From Ampullaceana balthica (lineage: Eukaryota; Mollusca; Gastropoda; Lymnaeidae), in assembly GCA_944989445.1 (NCBI GenBank), contig CALYLW010000319.1, positions 447,001 through 511,000 of the forward strand: a DNA stretch of 64,000 nt, written 5' to 3'. Shown here in pieces: positions 36,101 to 44,000 of this stretch (position 1 is the first letter of the stretch; every line of letters begins with the position of its first letter). Below the pieces are notes generated by a model. It saw nothing but the letters and a program-made list of their open reading frames with translations. It was not told where the DNA came from and did not search any database. A program made the translations under genes and the position numbers.

Positions 36101-39100
36101 TAGTTTTAAAATGTAAACATTACTTACATTAAAAAACTAGAAAATGTTTATGAATTATTAATTATTATATATACATGTACACGACTTTAAACATCATTAA
36201 ATTAATATATTGATTTGGCTTAAGGCTTAAACTTTATCAACAATTTGATACATTTATAATTATAATAATATGATCAATAATTAATGTTTGTTAGTTGAAG
36301 TCTTAAGTGTAAACTTTAATGAAGGTTAGTTATTGATTAATGAAAATAAATGCTTGATATAACACCATAATAGCTATGTCAGTGCCAGTTATATTCATAT
36401 TCATATTTTGGCATTTTTTATTAAATAGGGAAATATTTTAAAAATTAATAGCAATAGAATAGGTCTAAAGAAAACTATAATACTATAATCATATCAGTTT
36501 GAAATTTCACTTTGGACAGAATCAGAGACTTATCTTATACTTATAGCTTTTAAGGCGTATTAAATATTTAGCCTATATATTACAGATGCTCCTGCTATTG
36601 AGAAAATTATTGCATCCTTGGTTATAGGCATATGCTCCTCATGGTCCACGGCTTATATTATCTAGTCATGAATTAGACAAAGTCAAAGCAAGGCCTGCCT
36701 ATTTAATCTATTAATGACATTACTCATGACTAATGATATAATTTAATTATTTATTTTAATAATATATTTAAATTAGGGCTGCAGAAATTAAAGATTAACT
36801 CAGTGATTAATCGTTAAAAATTTTGATATATTAAATTTAATTAGATAGTTTAAAATTTAAGAAAATATTTCAAATATTTTATTCCAATTTATTAATAATT
36901 AATATTTTTTATTACTTACATATGTTCCCCTCTTCCCCTCGTATTATTATTTATTTAGACATGCATACGTAAAAAAAAAGGTTTTATTTCCTTATTTCTT
37001 GCATAGCAGAATGAATTTGCTGTGTTGCGTCACAAAATTTGGGAGCCATAGAATTACTTAAGCAACTTAACAGGATCTATATATGCATTATAAAAATATA
37101 ATTAATCGAAATTAATTGATTAATTTTTCCTGATTAATCGAACAATTTTTTGTTATCAGTACCAGCCCTAATTTAAATCAATAATTTAACTTACTAACGA
37201 ATATAATAATATAACTATAATAATATTGTTTGTCTATGGAGACGATGACTGCATTGACAACGATTCACTTGTCATTGTTATTTAGTTTTAGTCAGAGCGC
37301 ATTCAGAGATGGGGCACAGTGGTTGACCGGCATGTGCCCTTAGCAGGCAATCTGAAGGTCACTACAGGTTTTTTTTTCCTGGGCCAAGGGTCAACACAGC
37401 TCCGAATGGGTACCTGACGCTAGTTAGGGAAACAGAGGCGGCTGGGAATAGCGTGGTCCCTCATAGCCAGGGCCGGGCCTGTGAATGCTGCTTCACTTAC
37501 CAATGGCGGCCTAGCACAGGTCAAATACAAATATTAATATGATGAGAGTGGTCATCGTCGACTACGACGGAGGAACAACAAAAACAACAACAAAAACACC
37601 AATAGGTGCTTATCAGAACATAGGATTCAATAATCCTCTGTATAGCAGGACACAGGAGTGACGTTTATTAATACTATTAAAAATTAATAGAAATAGATAA
37701 GATGACGGAGATGGCTGATGACGATGAGACCAATCCGAGCTCAGAAGTGTCTGCCGCACTGGTGGGGAGGGGACATGGATTCTCATGCTGACCAAAATCA
37801 GAGACTCTGGTCCTGGACTAATACTTATAATACGATCTATAATAGGTAATCCTGCAGTTTCTACACGTATATTATTTCACAGCGAAATTTAATTTTCTCG
37901 TGAGAACTTACATTTTTAATTTATTAAATGCATTATTATATGTTGTATTTCAGCTATTACAGCGCTAATTTGTGGGGCTTTTTATTTTCTAAGGCATTTT
38001 TTCGGCTCTATATAATGCATAATGTGGTAACGATACGTCCATTTTGTTTTGCTTGCCAGATAATTTTTTTTACCTGGCTCGACCCATGCTAAAATAAATT
38101 TACTGATTGATATTTTTTTAAAAAGAATTATTCATCTATTTTAATGTTCTTAAAAGATAAATAAATATTCTAAAGACAATTTCATTTTATATTTCATTAC
38201 TAGATGTTTGATTCTTATTTTATTTGTTTTTAAGTGAGAATATTTCCTTTGGCATCTTACTGTGACAACTCAGCAAGTAGAGTACTACATAAACAAAATG
38301 GATTTATCCCACTCTGATTATGTAGCTTTAAGGGCTGAAAAAAGCCTTAGAAATTAATAAAACTAACAAATTAGTGCTATAATAGCTAAAATATAACCTA
38401 TATTAATGCGTTTAAGTTTAATACATTAAAACGTAAGTTCTCACGTGAAAATTAAATTTCGATGTGAAATAATATACGTGTAGAAACTGCAGGATTACCC
38501 TATAATATTAATAATAGTTATCTTATCTTATCTGTTTACAGACACTCCTTCTATACAGAAGATTATTGCGTCCTACGCTTATCTATGGTTTGTGTTTAGT
38601 CCTGCATTTTTATTAGAGATTTAAATGCTGTGACTGATGAAGTGTTGGTTTTCCTGGATTCTTCAGGCAACCCATTCTACGCCCAAATTCCGGACGGGAA
38701 GAAGGAAAACTTGTATGTGTTTGTTCTTGCATACGGAATAAGAAAGGTGTTTTTATCCTTATGACTATCTGAGGGTTGTATTAAGTTATCTTTGTGTTGT
38801 ATTTCTAAATTAGAATTAATTGCTATATGTATGATTACTACTTTGCGTCTTGGTTCTTCTATCCTCTAGTGTTTAAAGTTCAAGGTTTAAGTTTAATGAT
38901 TTAACTAATGGTGTTATTCTTGTCAGATTTGAATATTCTCCAGTAATGAATCTGGCAGCTCTTTTTTGAATTTGTTCTACTAATAAATAATATAATTATT
39001 AATTATATATAATATATTAAAATATATTATTTAAAATTTGAATTCAATTCAAACTGAACTGAACTTGAACCTTACCACATAAAATTGTTTTATTTATAAC

Positions 39101-39160
39101 AATGAGAGCAGTCACTGGACCCGTGTAACTTTCCAGTTCAAGTGCATATCTTTCGGTCAT
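24101..39160 (-). CDS. WDR6: WDR6 orthologue, N-terminal 11 coding exons (435 codons; 3' part not in window)
   Basis: WDR6 (yeast Rtt10/Trm734) is a WD40 protein that partners FTSJ1 (yeast Trm7) in 2'-O-methylation of tRNA position 34, in the cytoplasm. Exons on the minus strand: 39160-39076, 36058-35960, 35756-35596, 34481-34372, 31393-31234, 31073-30846, 30601-30539, 30077-30030, 29599-29474, 24716-24646, 24255-24101. All have AG/GT borders and compatible phases, total 1,306 nt. Family hallmarks in order: VFGSKQARVISV, DWIWDAHWL, LALAHNDV, LSGHK-GVIFSIGYH, SVSDDRSIRMWQL, LFGHSARVWD, ATCLIWDYEG, TGGGDASIRKWE. These are WD40 blades matching the first third of animal WDR6 (about 1,100 aa). The last donor is phase 1 and no later exon is visible down to base 1, so the gene either continues through a >24-kb satellite intron beyond the window or is broken. 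Most introns carry minisatellites. Confidence 0.88.
24510..24598 (+). repeat. 21-bp repeat, four copies, WDR6 intron 10
   Basis: GTTTGACTAAGAAAGTTGA is repeated about four times with one A/G change. It lies 50 bp beyond the splice donor of exon 10. Confidence 0.85.
24733..25375 (+). repeat. 24-bp minisatellite A, about 27 copies, WDR6 intron 9
   Basis: The unit core is AATGATAAATATCTGAGGGT, with G/C and T/C variants in the last third and a few ATGATG-for-ATGATA changes. The array begins only 16 bp from the exon 10 splice acceptor, so on the transcribed strand it provides the branch-point and pyrimidine region. Because 24 is divisible by three, frames stay open (238 codons, reading TTLRYLSL repeatedly); I do not regard these as genes. 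Confidence 0.95.
25400..29425 (+). repeat. 24-bp minisatellite B, about 168 copies, WDR6 intron 9
   Basis: The unit core is GATGGGAAGATTCTGACAGA with GTTA or GTGA after it. It is about 4 kb long and very homogeneous, with a few truncated units (near 26105-26125, 26450-26480, 26525, 27325, 28383) that shift register. Open frames of 1,356 codons (minus) and 625 codons (plus) run through it purely because the unit is eight codons without a stop. The array ends 48 bp from the donor of exon 9. It is unrelated in sequence to the neighbouring 24-bp array. Confidence 0.97.
29630..29872 (+). repeat. 42-bp minisatellite, about 6 copies, WDR6 intron 8
   Basis: The core is GTACGGAATAACTGTATCAT followed by GCTGTGATGTTTTGTAATGT. 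Copies are nearly identical. It lies about 30 bp upstream (in transcript direction) of the exon 9 acceptor. Confidence 0.95.
30078..30538. other. WDR6 intron 7, no repeat array
   Basis: AT-rich intron with a purine-rich stretch (about 30310-30385, GGGGTGGGAGGAG and GAGAGGGTGAGG). This is one of the few larger WDR6 introns without a minisatellite. Confidence 0.6.
31478..31785 (+). repeat. 39-bp minisatellite, about 8 copies, WDR6 intron 5
   Basis: The core is AGACAAAATATGACGGCTAG followed by GGTCAAAAGATTTAGAGTT. It falls into two sub-blocks: the first copies end in AAAAGATTT, the last in ACAGGATTT with CTAAGG. It lies ~85 bp upstream of the exon 5 acceptor on the transcribed strand. The 113- and 106-codon minus-strand frames through it are by-products. 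Confidence 0.95.
31850..32352 (+). repeat. 23-bp minisatellite, about 21 copies, WDR6 intron 5
   Basis: The core is GGCTAATACAGGGGACAACT followed by CAT. Early copies carry variants (AAGGGG, ACATGAGA, GAGG). The unit is not divisible by three, so no long frame runs through it. Confidence 0.95.
32437..33988 (+). repeat. 21-bp minisatellite, about 74 copies, WDR6 intron 5
   Basis: The core is TAGTGGTCAATAAAGATAGT with single-base variants (CGA, CTG, CAGTAAAG, CTAATGG). The variant order repeats at larger scale: blocks starting at the CTAATGG copies near 33543 and 33774 lie 231 bp (11 units) apart and carry the same variant series, indicating block duplication. Both strands stay open (426 and 234 codons) as a by-product of the 7-codon unit. 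Confidence 0.96.
34838..35330 (+). repeat. 57-bp minisatellite, about 8.5 copies, WDR6 intron 3
   Basis: The core is GCACACATGTATTGGGACTT then CAAACAACTGTCAGCAGCCACATAATTCTA in pieces. Variants separate CCATT from TTATT copies and GCAGCCACATAA from GCATCCATATAA copies. It ends next to a 40-bp copy of WDR6 exon 5 sequence (35345-35385). Confidence 0.95.
35343..35388 (+). pseudogene. Displaced fragment of WDR6 exon 5
   Basis: CACACTGTCCACCAACTGGC and the following CACAAGACAATCTAATT match the plus-strand text of exon 5 near 31297-31335 with about four substitutions, followed by an inserted T run and then AAAAACT in both. It sits in intron 3 of the same gene, at the end of the 57-bp array. It cannot be an exon here: it is too short and lacks splice sites. 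Confidence 0.7.
36560..36650 (-). mobile_element. Old LINE 3'-end relic
   Basis: CAGATGCTCCTGCTATTGAG and following GAAAATTATTGCATCCTTGG resemble, with many changes, the 3' end of the non-LTR element seen at 38515, 40455 and 62815 (GACGCTCCTTCTATACAGAA, GATTATTGCGTCCTACG). Confidence 0.45.
36774..37170. mobile_element. hAT-type MITE with 8-bp target-site duplication
   Basis: The termini are TAGGGCTGC at the left and (reversed) TAGGGCTGG at the right, enclosing 397 AT-rich bases with repeated GATTAATCG-like motifs in both orientations. The flanks are identical: ATTTAAAT at 36766-36773 and at 37171-37178. An 8-bp duplication and short terminal repeats fit the hAT superfamily. It has no coding capacity and sits in WDR6 intron 1. 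Confidence 0.8.
37308..37600 (+). mobile_element. tRNA-derived SINE
   Basis: The start GGGGCACAGTGGTTGACCGG resembles a tRNA head with an A-box-like TGGTTGACCGG. The B-box position (AAGGTCACTACAGGTTT) is decayed. The body GGGTACCTGACGCTAGTTAG with GGCGGCTGG is a pattern I associate with invertebrate, especially molluscan, SINEs. The tail is A-rich (ACAACAAAAACAACAAC). This is recognition from memory of the pattern, not an alignment. Confidence 0.55.
37605..37665 (+). mobile_element. Short LINE 3'-end relic, plus orientation
   Basis: ATTCAATAATCCTCTGTATA then GCAGGACACAGGAGTGAC resembles the reverse of the common LINE 3' end (GCAATAATCTTCTGTATAGA, AGGAGCGTCTG) with about 25 percent change. 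Confidence 0.35.
37845..38499. mobile_element. MITE with ~70-bp terminal inverted repeats and 8-bp target-site duplication
   Basis: The left end GGTAATCCTGCAGTTTCTAC continues to GAGAACTTAC. The right end is its reverse complement over about 70 bp with only a few mismatches (AGC/ATC, CTCGTG/CACGTG). The flanks CTATAATA at 37837-37844 and 38500-38507 are identical. The internal 500 bp is AT-rich and non-coding. Duplication length fits hAT or P-type elements; the long terminal repeats are unusual for a hAT MITE. It lies in WDR6 intron 1. Confidence 0.85.
38515..38985 (-). mobile_element. Truncated non-LTR retrotransposon, 3' end
   Basis: Plus-strand text runs from the (TTATC)n tail through GACACTCCTTCTATACAGAA to the coding end. 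Reversed, it encodes pieces of the same C-terminus as the copy at 62876, including the FRIWA-like conserved block (here PFYAQIPDG with changes). Several indels break the frame. It is a 5'-truncated insertion in WDR6 intron 1. Confidence 0.75.
39076..39160 (-). CDS. WDR6: WDR6 first coding exon
   Basis: The start ATG is at 39160-39158 (plus-strand CAT), with A at -3. It gives 28 codons plus one base, ending LCG across the junction, followed by a good GTAAGG donor. It joins in phase to exon 2 about 3 kb away, giving the LLCG-like start of the first blade. The reading MTERYALELESYTGPVTALI fits the WDR6 N-terminus, where a first blade begins soon after the start. The exon is too short to stand out alone; phase and family fit support it. 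Confidence 0.75.
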
Positions 39161-39879
39161 TTTTTCTTCTGTTTTTAATAAATATATTTCAAAATATTTG
39201 CAGCTGCTTTATTTAATTTAATTTCGTCTACTTCTGACACGCCAATGAGAAAATTGAAATGAAACTGAAAGTAGGAAAGTGCTGCGGATATGAATTTAGG
39301 TATAATAAATAGCCTCCCCTTCTTTAATATACCCGTTGTTGAATTCTACTACAGTCTAATTAAATTCCAAAGCACTTTAATTGTGGGATATTTGATTTTA
39401 TTATTATACGGTACTAATGTAAACGGAGAATAATGTGACGTTTATTGAAACGCTAAAACTTTACATTTATATCTTTCAAATTTAAAGTACATACCTAAAT
39501 AAACAATGATGAGTAACGTAAATTTTTCAATATTCGATTTAAATAGAATCAAATTGCGCGATACTCTACTTTACAATGGAATGAAATGGTATACAATATT
39601 TTGTTGTCCTAAAAGAAAGTAATAACAATTTTTTAATTTAAAAAAGTAGTGGTTTACTTCAATAATCTTAGATTAATTTAAAAGAATGCCAAAAGTAGCA
39701 ATCCATTAAGATTTAACTTTGATAATGACCCGAGGACAAGACAATCTTCTTCTTAGTCTAATTTAATTTTAAGAGGAAAGAAAGGACTAACTGAAAAATC
39801 GCTTGTGATAACTAGGTATAGACATATTTTTGAAAATACGCTATGAATATATTATACTAATACGCCTAAACGAAAAATC

Positions 39880-40275
39880 TAACCTAAAGATTGTAGAACA
39901 ACTGAAAGAATTGATTAATATGACACTAGAGGATAGAAGAACCAAGAGCAAAGTAGTAATCATACATAAAGCAATTAATTCTAATTTAGAAATACAACAC
40001 AAAGATAACTTAATACAACCCTCAGATAGACATAAGGATAAAAACACCTTTCTTATTCCGTATGCAAGAACAAACACATACAAGTTTTCCTTCTTCCCGT
40101 CCGGAATTCGGGCGTGGAATGGGTTGCCTGAAGAAGCCAGGAAAACCAACACTTTATCAACATTTAAATCTCTAATAAAAATGCAGGACTAAACACAAAC
40201 CATAGATAAGCGTAGGACGCAATAATCTTCTGTATAGAAGGAGCGTCTGTAAACAGATAAGATAAGTCATTTTAG
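39880..40275 (+). mobile_element. Truncated non-LTR retrotransposon, C-terminal RT-ORF end and 3' tail
   Basis: An open stretch ending at 40192 encodes LEDRRTKSKVVIIHKAINSN and continues to FSFFPSGIRAWNGLPEEARK, nearly identical to the C-terminus of the copy at 62876-63751. The 3' UTR follows (TAAGCGTAGGACGCAATAAT) and an ATAAG-type tail (CAGATAAGATAAG). This is 5'-truncated as usual for LINE insertions; the start codon lies upstream in unrelated sequence. Confidence 0.8.
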
Positions 40276-40444
40276 TCGTAGTCCTGGCCTTGACAAAACA
40301 AAAATATTTTTAAGGTTTAAAGTAAAAACACATCAACCATTGAATATTACTTGATAAGATATAAAGATTATCTATCACACTTTACACGAAGGTGTGAAAA
40401 ATCAAAATGTACTACTATTACAAGTCGCAAGTACAAAGGCATAC

Positions 40445-40600
40445 ATTTGAAGTCTTATATTATCTTATCTTATCTGTTCTAGACGCTCTTTCTATACAGA
40501 AGATTACTGCGTCCTAAGCTTATCTATGGTTTGTGTTTAGTCCTGCATTCTTATTAGAGTTTTAAATGTTGATTATCTTGTATTAGGCTTAAATATTTTT
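40445..40600 (-). mobile_element. Short LINE 3'-end fragment
   Basis: TTATCTTATCTTATCTGTTC then GACGCTCTTTCTATACAGAA down to TTATTAGAGTTTTAAATGTT matches the reversed 3' end of the same LINE family, cut off after about 130 bp. Confidence 0.75.
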
Positions 40601-41001
40601 TCAAACAAAGATATGTAGAAGGCTAAATAGCAAACACTTATTCAAAATTAAGCTTGTGTGTGTGTGTGGTTTTTTGTTTTTTTTTAAATTCCTCTATAAC
40701 AAAGATGATCTCAAACGTAAGTTTAAGCCACGTTTAAGTTTAAGTGTTGAAGTTGAAGATGTTTGGTTTTTCTTCCAAAAATAAGTAATTTTTATGAATT
40801 ATAATGAAATCATTTTGAAATTCTGACAGTTAATAAAGAAATAAGATAAATAATGTTATTTTGGTGATTTTAGGTTTTACTTTATGTTTTATGATTGAGA
40901 CCAAAGTAATTGTATCAGTTTATGTTTTTTTTAAAGTATCGTAAAAGCCCACACTGAATATCAAAATAAAACAATACACAGAAGAGTAACCGGCTGTCAA
41001 G

Positions 41002-44000
41002 ATGGATGATTGGGGTAAGAACATGTGGTAATTTTAACAGATTTTATGTAAATATTCGTACTCTGTTGTCATTTCTACTTAATTTGAAATGACACATTTT
41101 TTATTTTTTACAGAGAAAGAGGATTTTGATCCAGTGATACAACCAGGTGGAGTGGCAGTGGCTGCAACAGATAGATGGGATGGAGAAGACGAGGAAGACG
41201 AAGTCAAGGTGACCAATTTTCGATAGCACTTAAATGTCATGAAAACTTTTTAATCATCACGGTGTATTTTATTGTACTAATTTGATATTATTATAGTTTT
41301 GCTGTTATTCGCTTACATTTGATCAGAATTTTTTTACCGTCAAGCGTATTTTATTTCACATGCTTCTTACTAGACTATGACTAAACCAATAGACTATAGA
41401 CTATAGACACTATAGTACTATACTATAGACAGTATAGACTATAGTATAGATAATAGTAGTAATAGAAATTGTCAGATTGTCATGATTATGATTCATTGTT
41501 GATTGAGATTGATTGAATTGATCAATTGATTGTGTATATTGTGATTGATTTAAATGATTAATTAATATTGCTGTCAGTTGTCTATTACTATTTAATATTC
41601 ATATCACAGGAAATTGTGAGATAGTTATAGACTTTTAGAATTATTTGTCATTTAGTCTAACGTTAATAAGACTCATGACTTTGACTTTCTTATGTATGAG
41701 TATGATAATATCTGACCTGTATGTATGTATGTTATAAACCAATCATAACCATAACCTATAGGCTAGGCAGAAATGACTAATGGTTAGTACACATTTTTCT
41801 TTAGGTAAATAAAAACATTGTCATTTTTTTTTAATCTTAAATATATTAGGACAACTGGGAAGATGATGAAGATGAGAAAAAAGTGGAGCAAAGTGATGCC
41901 AGTAAACCAGGTCAAGAAAAGTCAACTTCAACTGGTAAGTCAATAGTAATAATAAGGTTGTTACGGCTGCTCTTATTTGAGAACCAGTTGATGGTTTTAA
42001 AAAAACAACTTATAACTAGCCGTAATTTGTTGTGAGGTATCTTTCTTACAAAAGGAAATGAAATTCAGGTTATAAGCTGATACAGACAATTTAAAATAAC
42101 AGTCAACTAGTCGAGATTAAAGAGGACCAGTCCTACTCTTAGGTTTGGTTAACCCTTGACAAGCTTATTTAGTAAAAAAAATTAATTATAAATTAGTATT
42201 AATTTCAAGCTATGTGTAGTTTTTAAGGGCATACAGCGTATAAATGAATCACTATTACTTAACCCATTTAATACGTTTCGCCGCAGTGTGCGCCACCGTG
42301 ATTTCGGACGTGTACGTTTAGCTGCTCTCTGCGTCACCGATGGTTTGTTTCATTTTATTAGAAATCAGACCTTTTCCATTCAACTATTTTATTAATAGCT
42401 TTATAAAACTTCTATTCAGAAGAGTTTCAACTTCCGTTGTGTGCAATTTCGAAAGGATTAGACCATGTTTAGTGTATTTTCGTGCTTGTTTTTTCAGTTA
42501 AAAAAATTTTGTAAACAAAAAACAGCTGATCGAAATGGGTTCATTGAGTACTAATCCTAGTGCTAATCTATTAATTTTTCGATCTATAAGTGATGATCAA
42601 GCAAATAAATTGCTTTGAATGGACAAATCAATTACAAATTATAATAAATTTGAAAACTCAGTGTCGACTGTGATTACGAAAATTTACTATTTTGGAAATA
42701 TGTGTAAATATTAGAGTATAATTATTTTATTGTTGAATTTTTTTAAAAAAGTGAAGCGTGTCATGGGAAAAAATTCATAACTTTATAATTTCTGGAGCTA
42801 CTGCAATGAAACTTTCCAGTTGTTTTAGATATATAATAAGACTTATTTGTTAGAAATATGAACTTGATTGGACTATTTTTTACCTGATCTATGAGCTGGT
42901 GAGTAATGCAAAAAAAAATTTTTTACTTTTTTTTTACATAAACATGCAATAATATCCCTAAAGGTTTAATTTGGGTAATTTTGTCTCATGTTTTAATAGT
43001 AGAAACATATTCCTTTTTCAATTACCTAAATTTTGATATGCAGCATGAAATAGTTTTGATAAATAGCAAAGCAGAGTTTTTCAGTTTAAAATCATCAGGT
43101 GGAATGGATTTTTTAACCTAAAATTTTACTGCATACCCTTAAAAAAATTGGTTCGTATTGATTGGGTTAAATTAAATAAATTTTATTTTAACCCATTTAC
43201 TACTTATTTCCCTGATTCTCACACTGTCCTTTTTTTAAATCACCCTTCGAAAACTGTTAACATCATTTTCTGCCTAGAATAGGTCTCAAAATGTAGTTTT
43301 AGCTGTATGGTGTAATCTTTTGTTTCCATCACCATTATGTCATATTGTTGGACCATTTCATTTTCACTATTAATAAGTCAGGAATTAACTGCTGTTAATA
43401 GGAAAGCTATTAATTTTCACACTTTATCCTTCACGTTTATTCAATATGATTAGTAACACTGGTCACATTGTGACCGGGGGACAGACCCATCCAATATCCT
43501 TCATAAATGTTTAATTTTATTCTCTGAAAGTTTATATTTTAAAAAAATGTGACATTAATTACTGACATTTTAAATAAGTCAAGTTCTAAAATTTTGGTTT
43601 TATTAATATTCTTTTTATTTTTATTATTAAATCTGATAAACAGCTTATCAAAGGCCAAAAAAGAAACCTCTTGCTGAAAGGTTAGCTGAAAAGTCACGTG
43701 CTAAACAACAAGATGAAGAGAAGCAGGTTTGTCACTAATTGTTTTTTGTTAAATTAATTATATGAATCTTCTAGCAATAAATTTGTGGGAGGGAGTATCT
43801 GTTGGTTTGAATTGAGCCATGATATATTTGAACATTTTATTTTTCAATTTGCCACTGAGGTTGATTTTAATGACTTTTAAAAAATGTTTGTATTTGCAGG
43901 AAGTCAAAGAATTAACAGCAGAAGAAAAACTAGCTGAGAAAATACGTTTACAAAAGATTCAAGAAGAAGCAGATTTAAAATTAGCCAAAGGACTTTTTGG

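Larger units (their letters stand above)
39161..41001. promoter_or_regulatory. Shared upstream region of WDR6 and EIF3J (divergent, 1.84 kb)
   Basis: The two start codons face away from each other. The region is AT-rich with no CpG island visible and contains two LINE 3' fragments (39880-40275 and 40445-40600), plus a TG run and T tract near 40650-40685. The ~700 bases next to WDR6 and the ~400 next to EIF3J are the unique parts. I cannot name a core promoter element, and noncoding first exons are possible. Confidence 0.4.

Noticed and set aside
37613..37795. 60-codon minus-strand frame in WDR6 intron 1
   Set aside because: No match to the WDR6 N-terminus and it overlaps a LINE relic; exon 1 at 39076-39160 fits phase and family better.
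39841..40152. 103-codon minus-strand frame and the equivalent at 62919-63320 (plus)
   Set aside because: Both are antisense shadows of the LINE reverse-transcriptase C-terminus.
41395..41460. ACTATAG palindromic cluster in EIF3J intron 2
   Set aside because: Short AT-rich microsatellite-like stretch; nothing shows that it is a regulatory site or transposon end.
41940..42165. Second copy of the TAAGGTTNNTAA transposon in EIF3J intron 3
   Set aside because: TAAGGTTGTTACGG at 41953 resembles the 44217 end, but the right end near 42160 fits poorly and no target-site duplication is visible.
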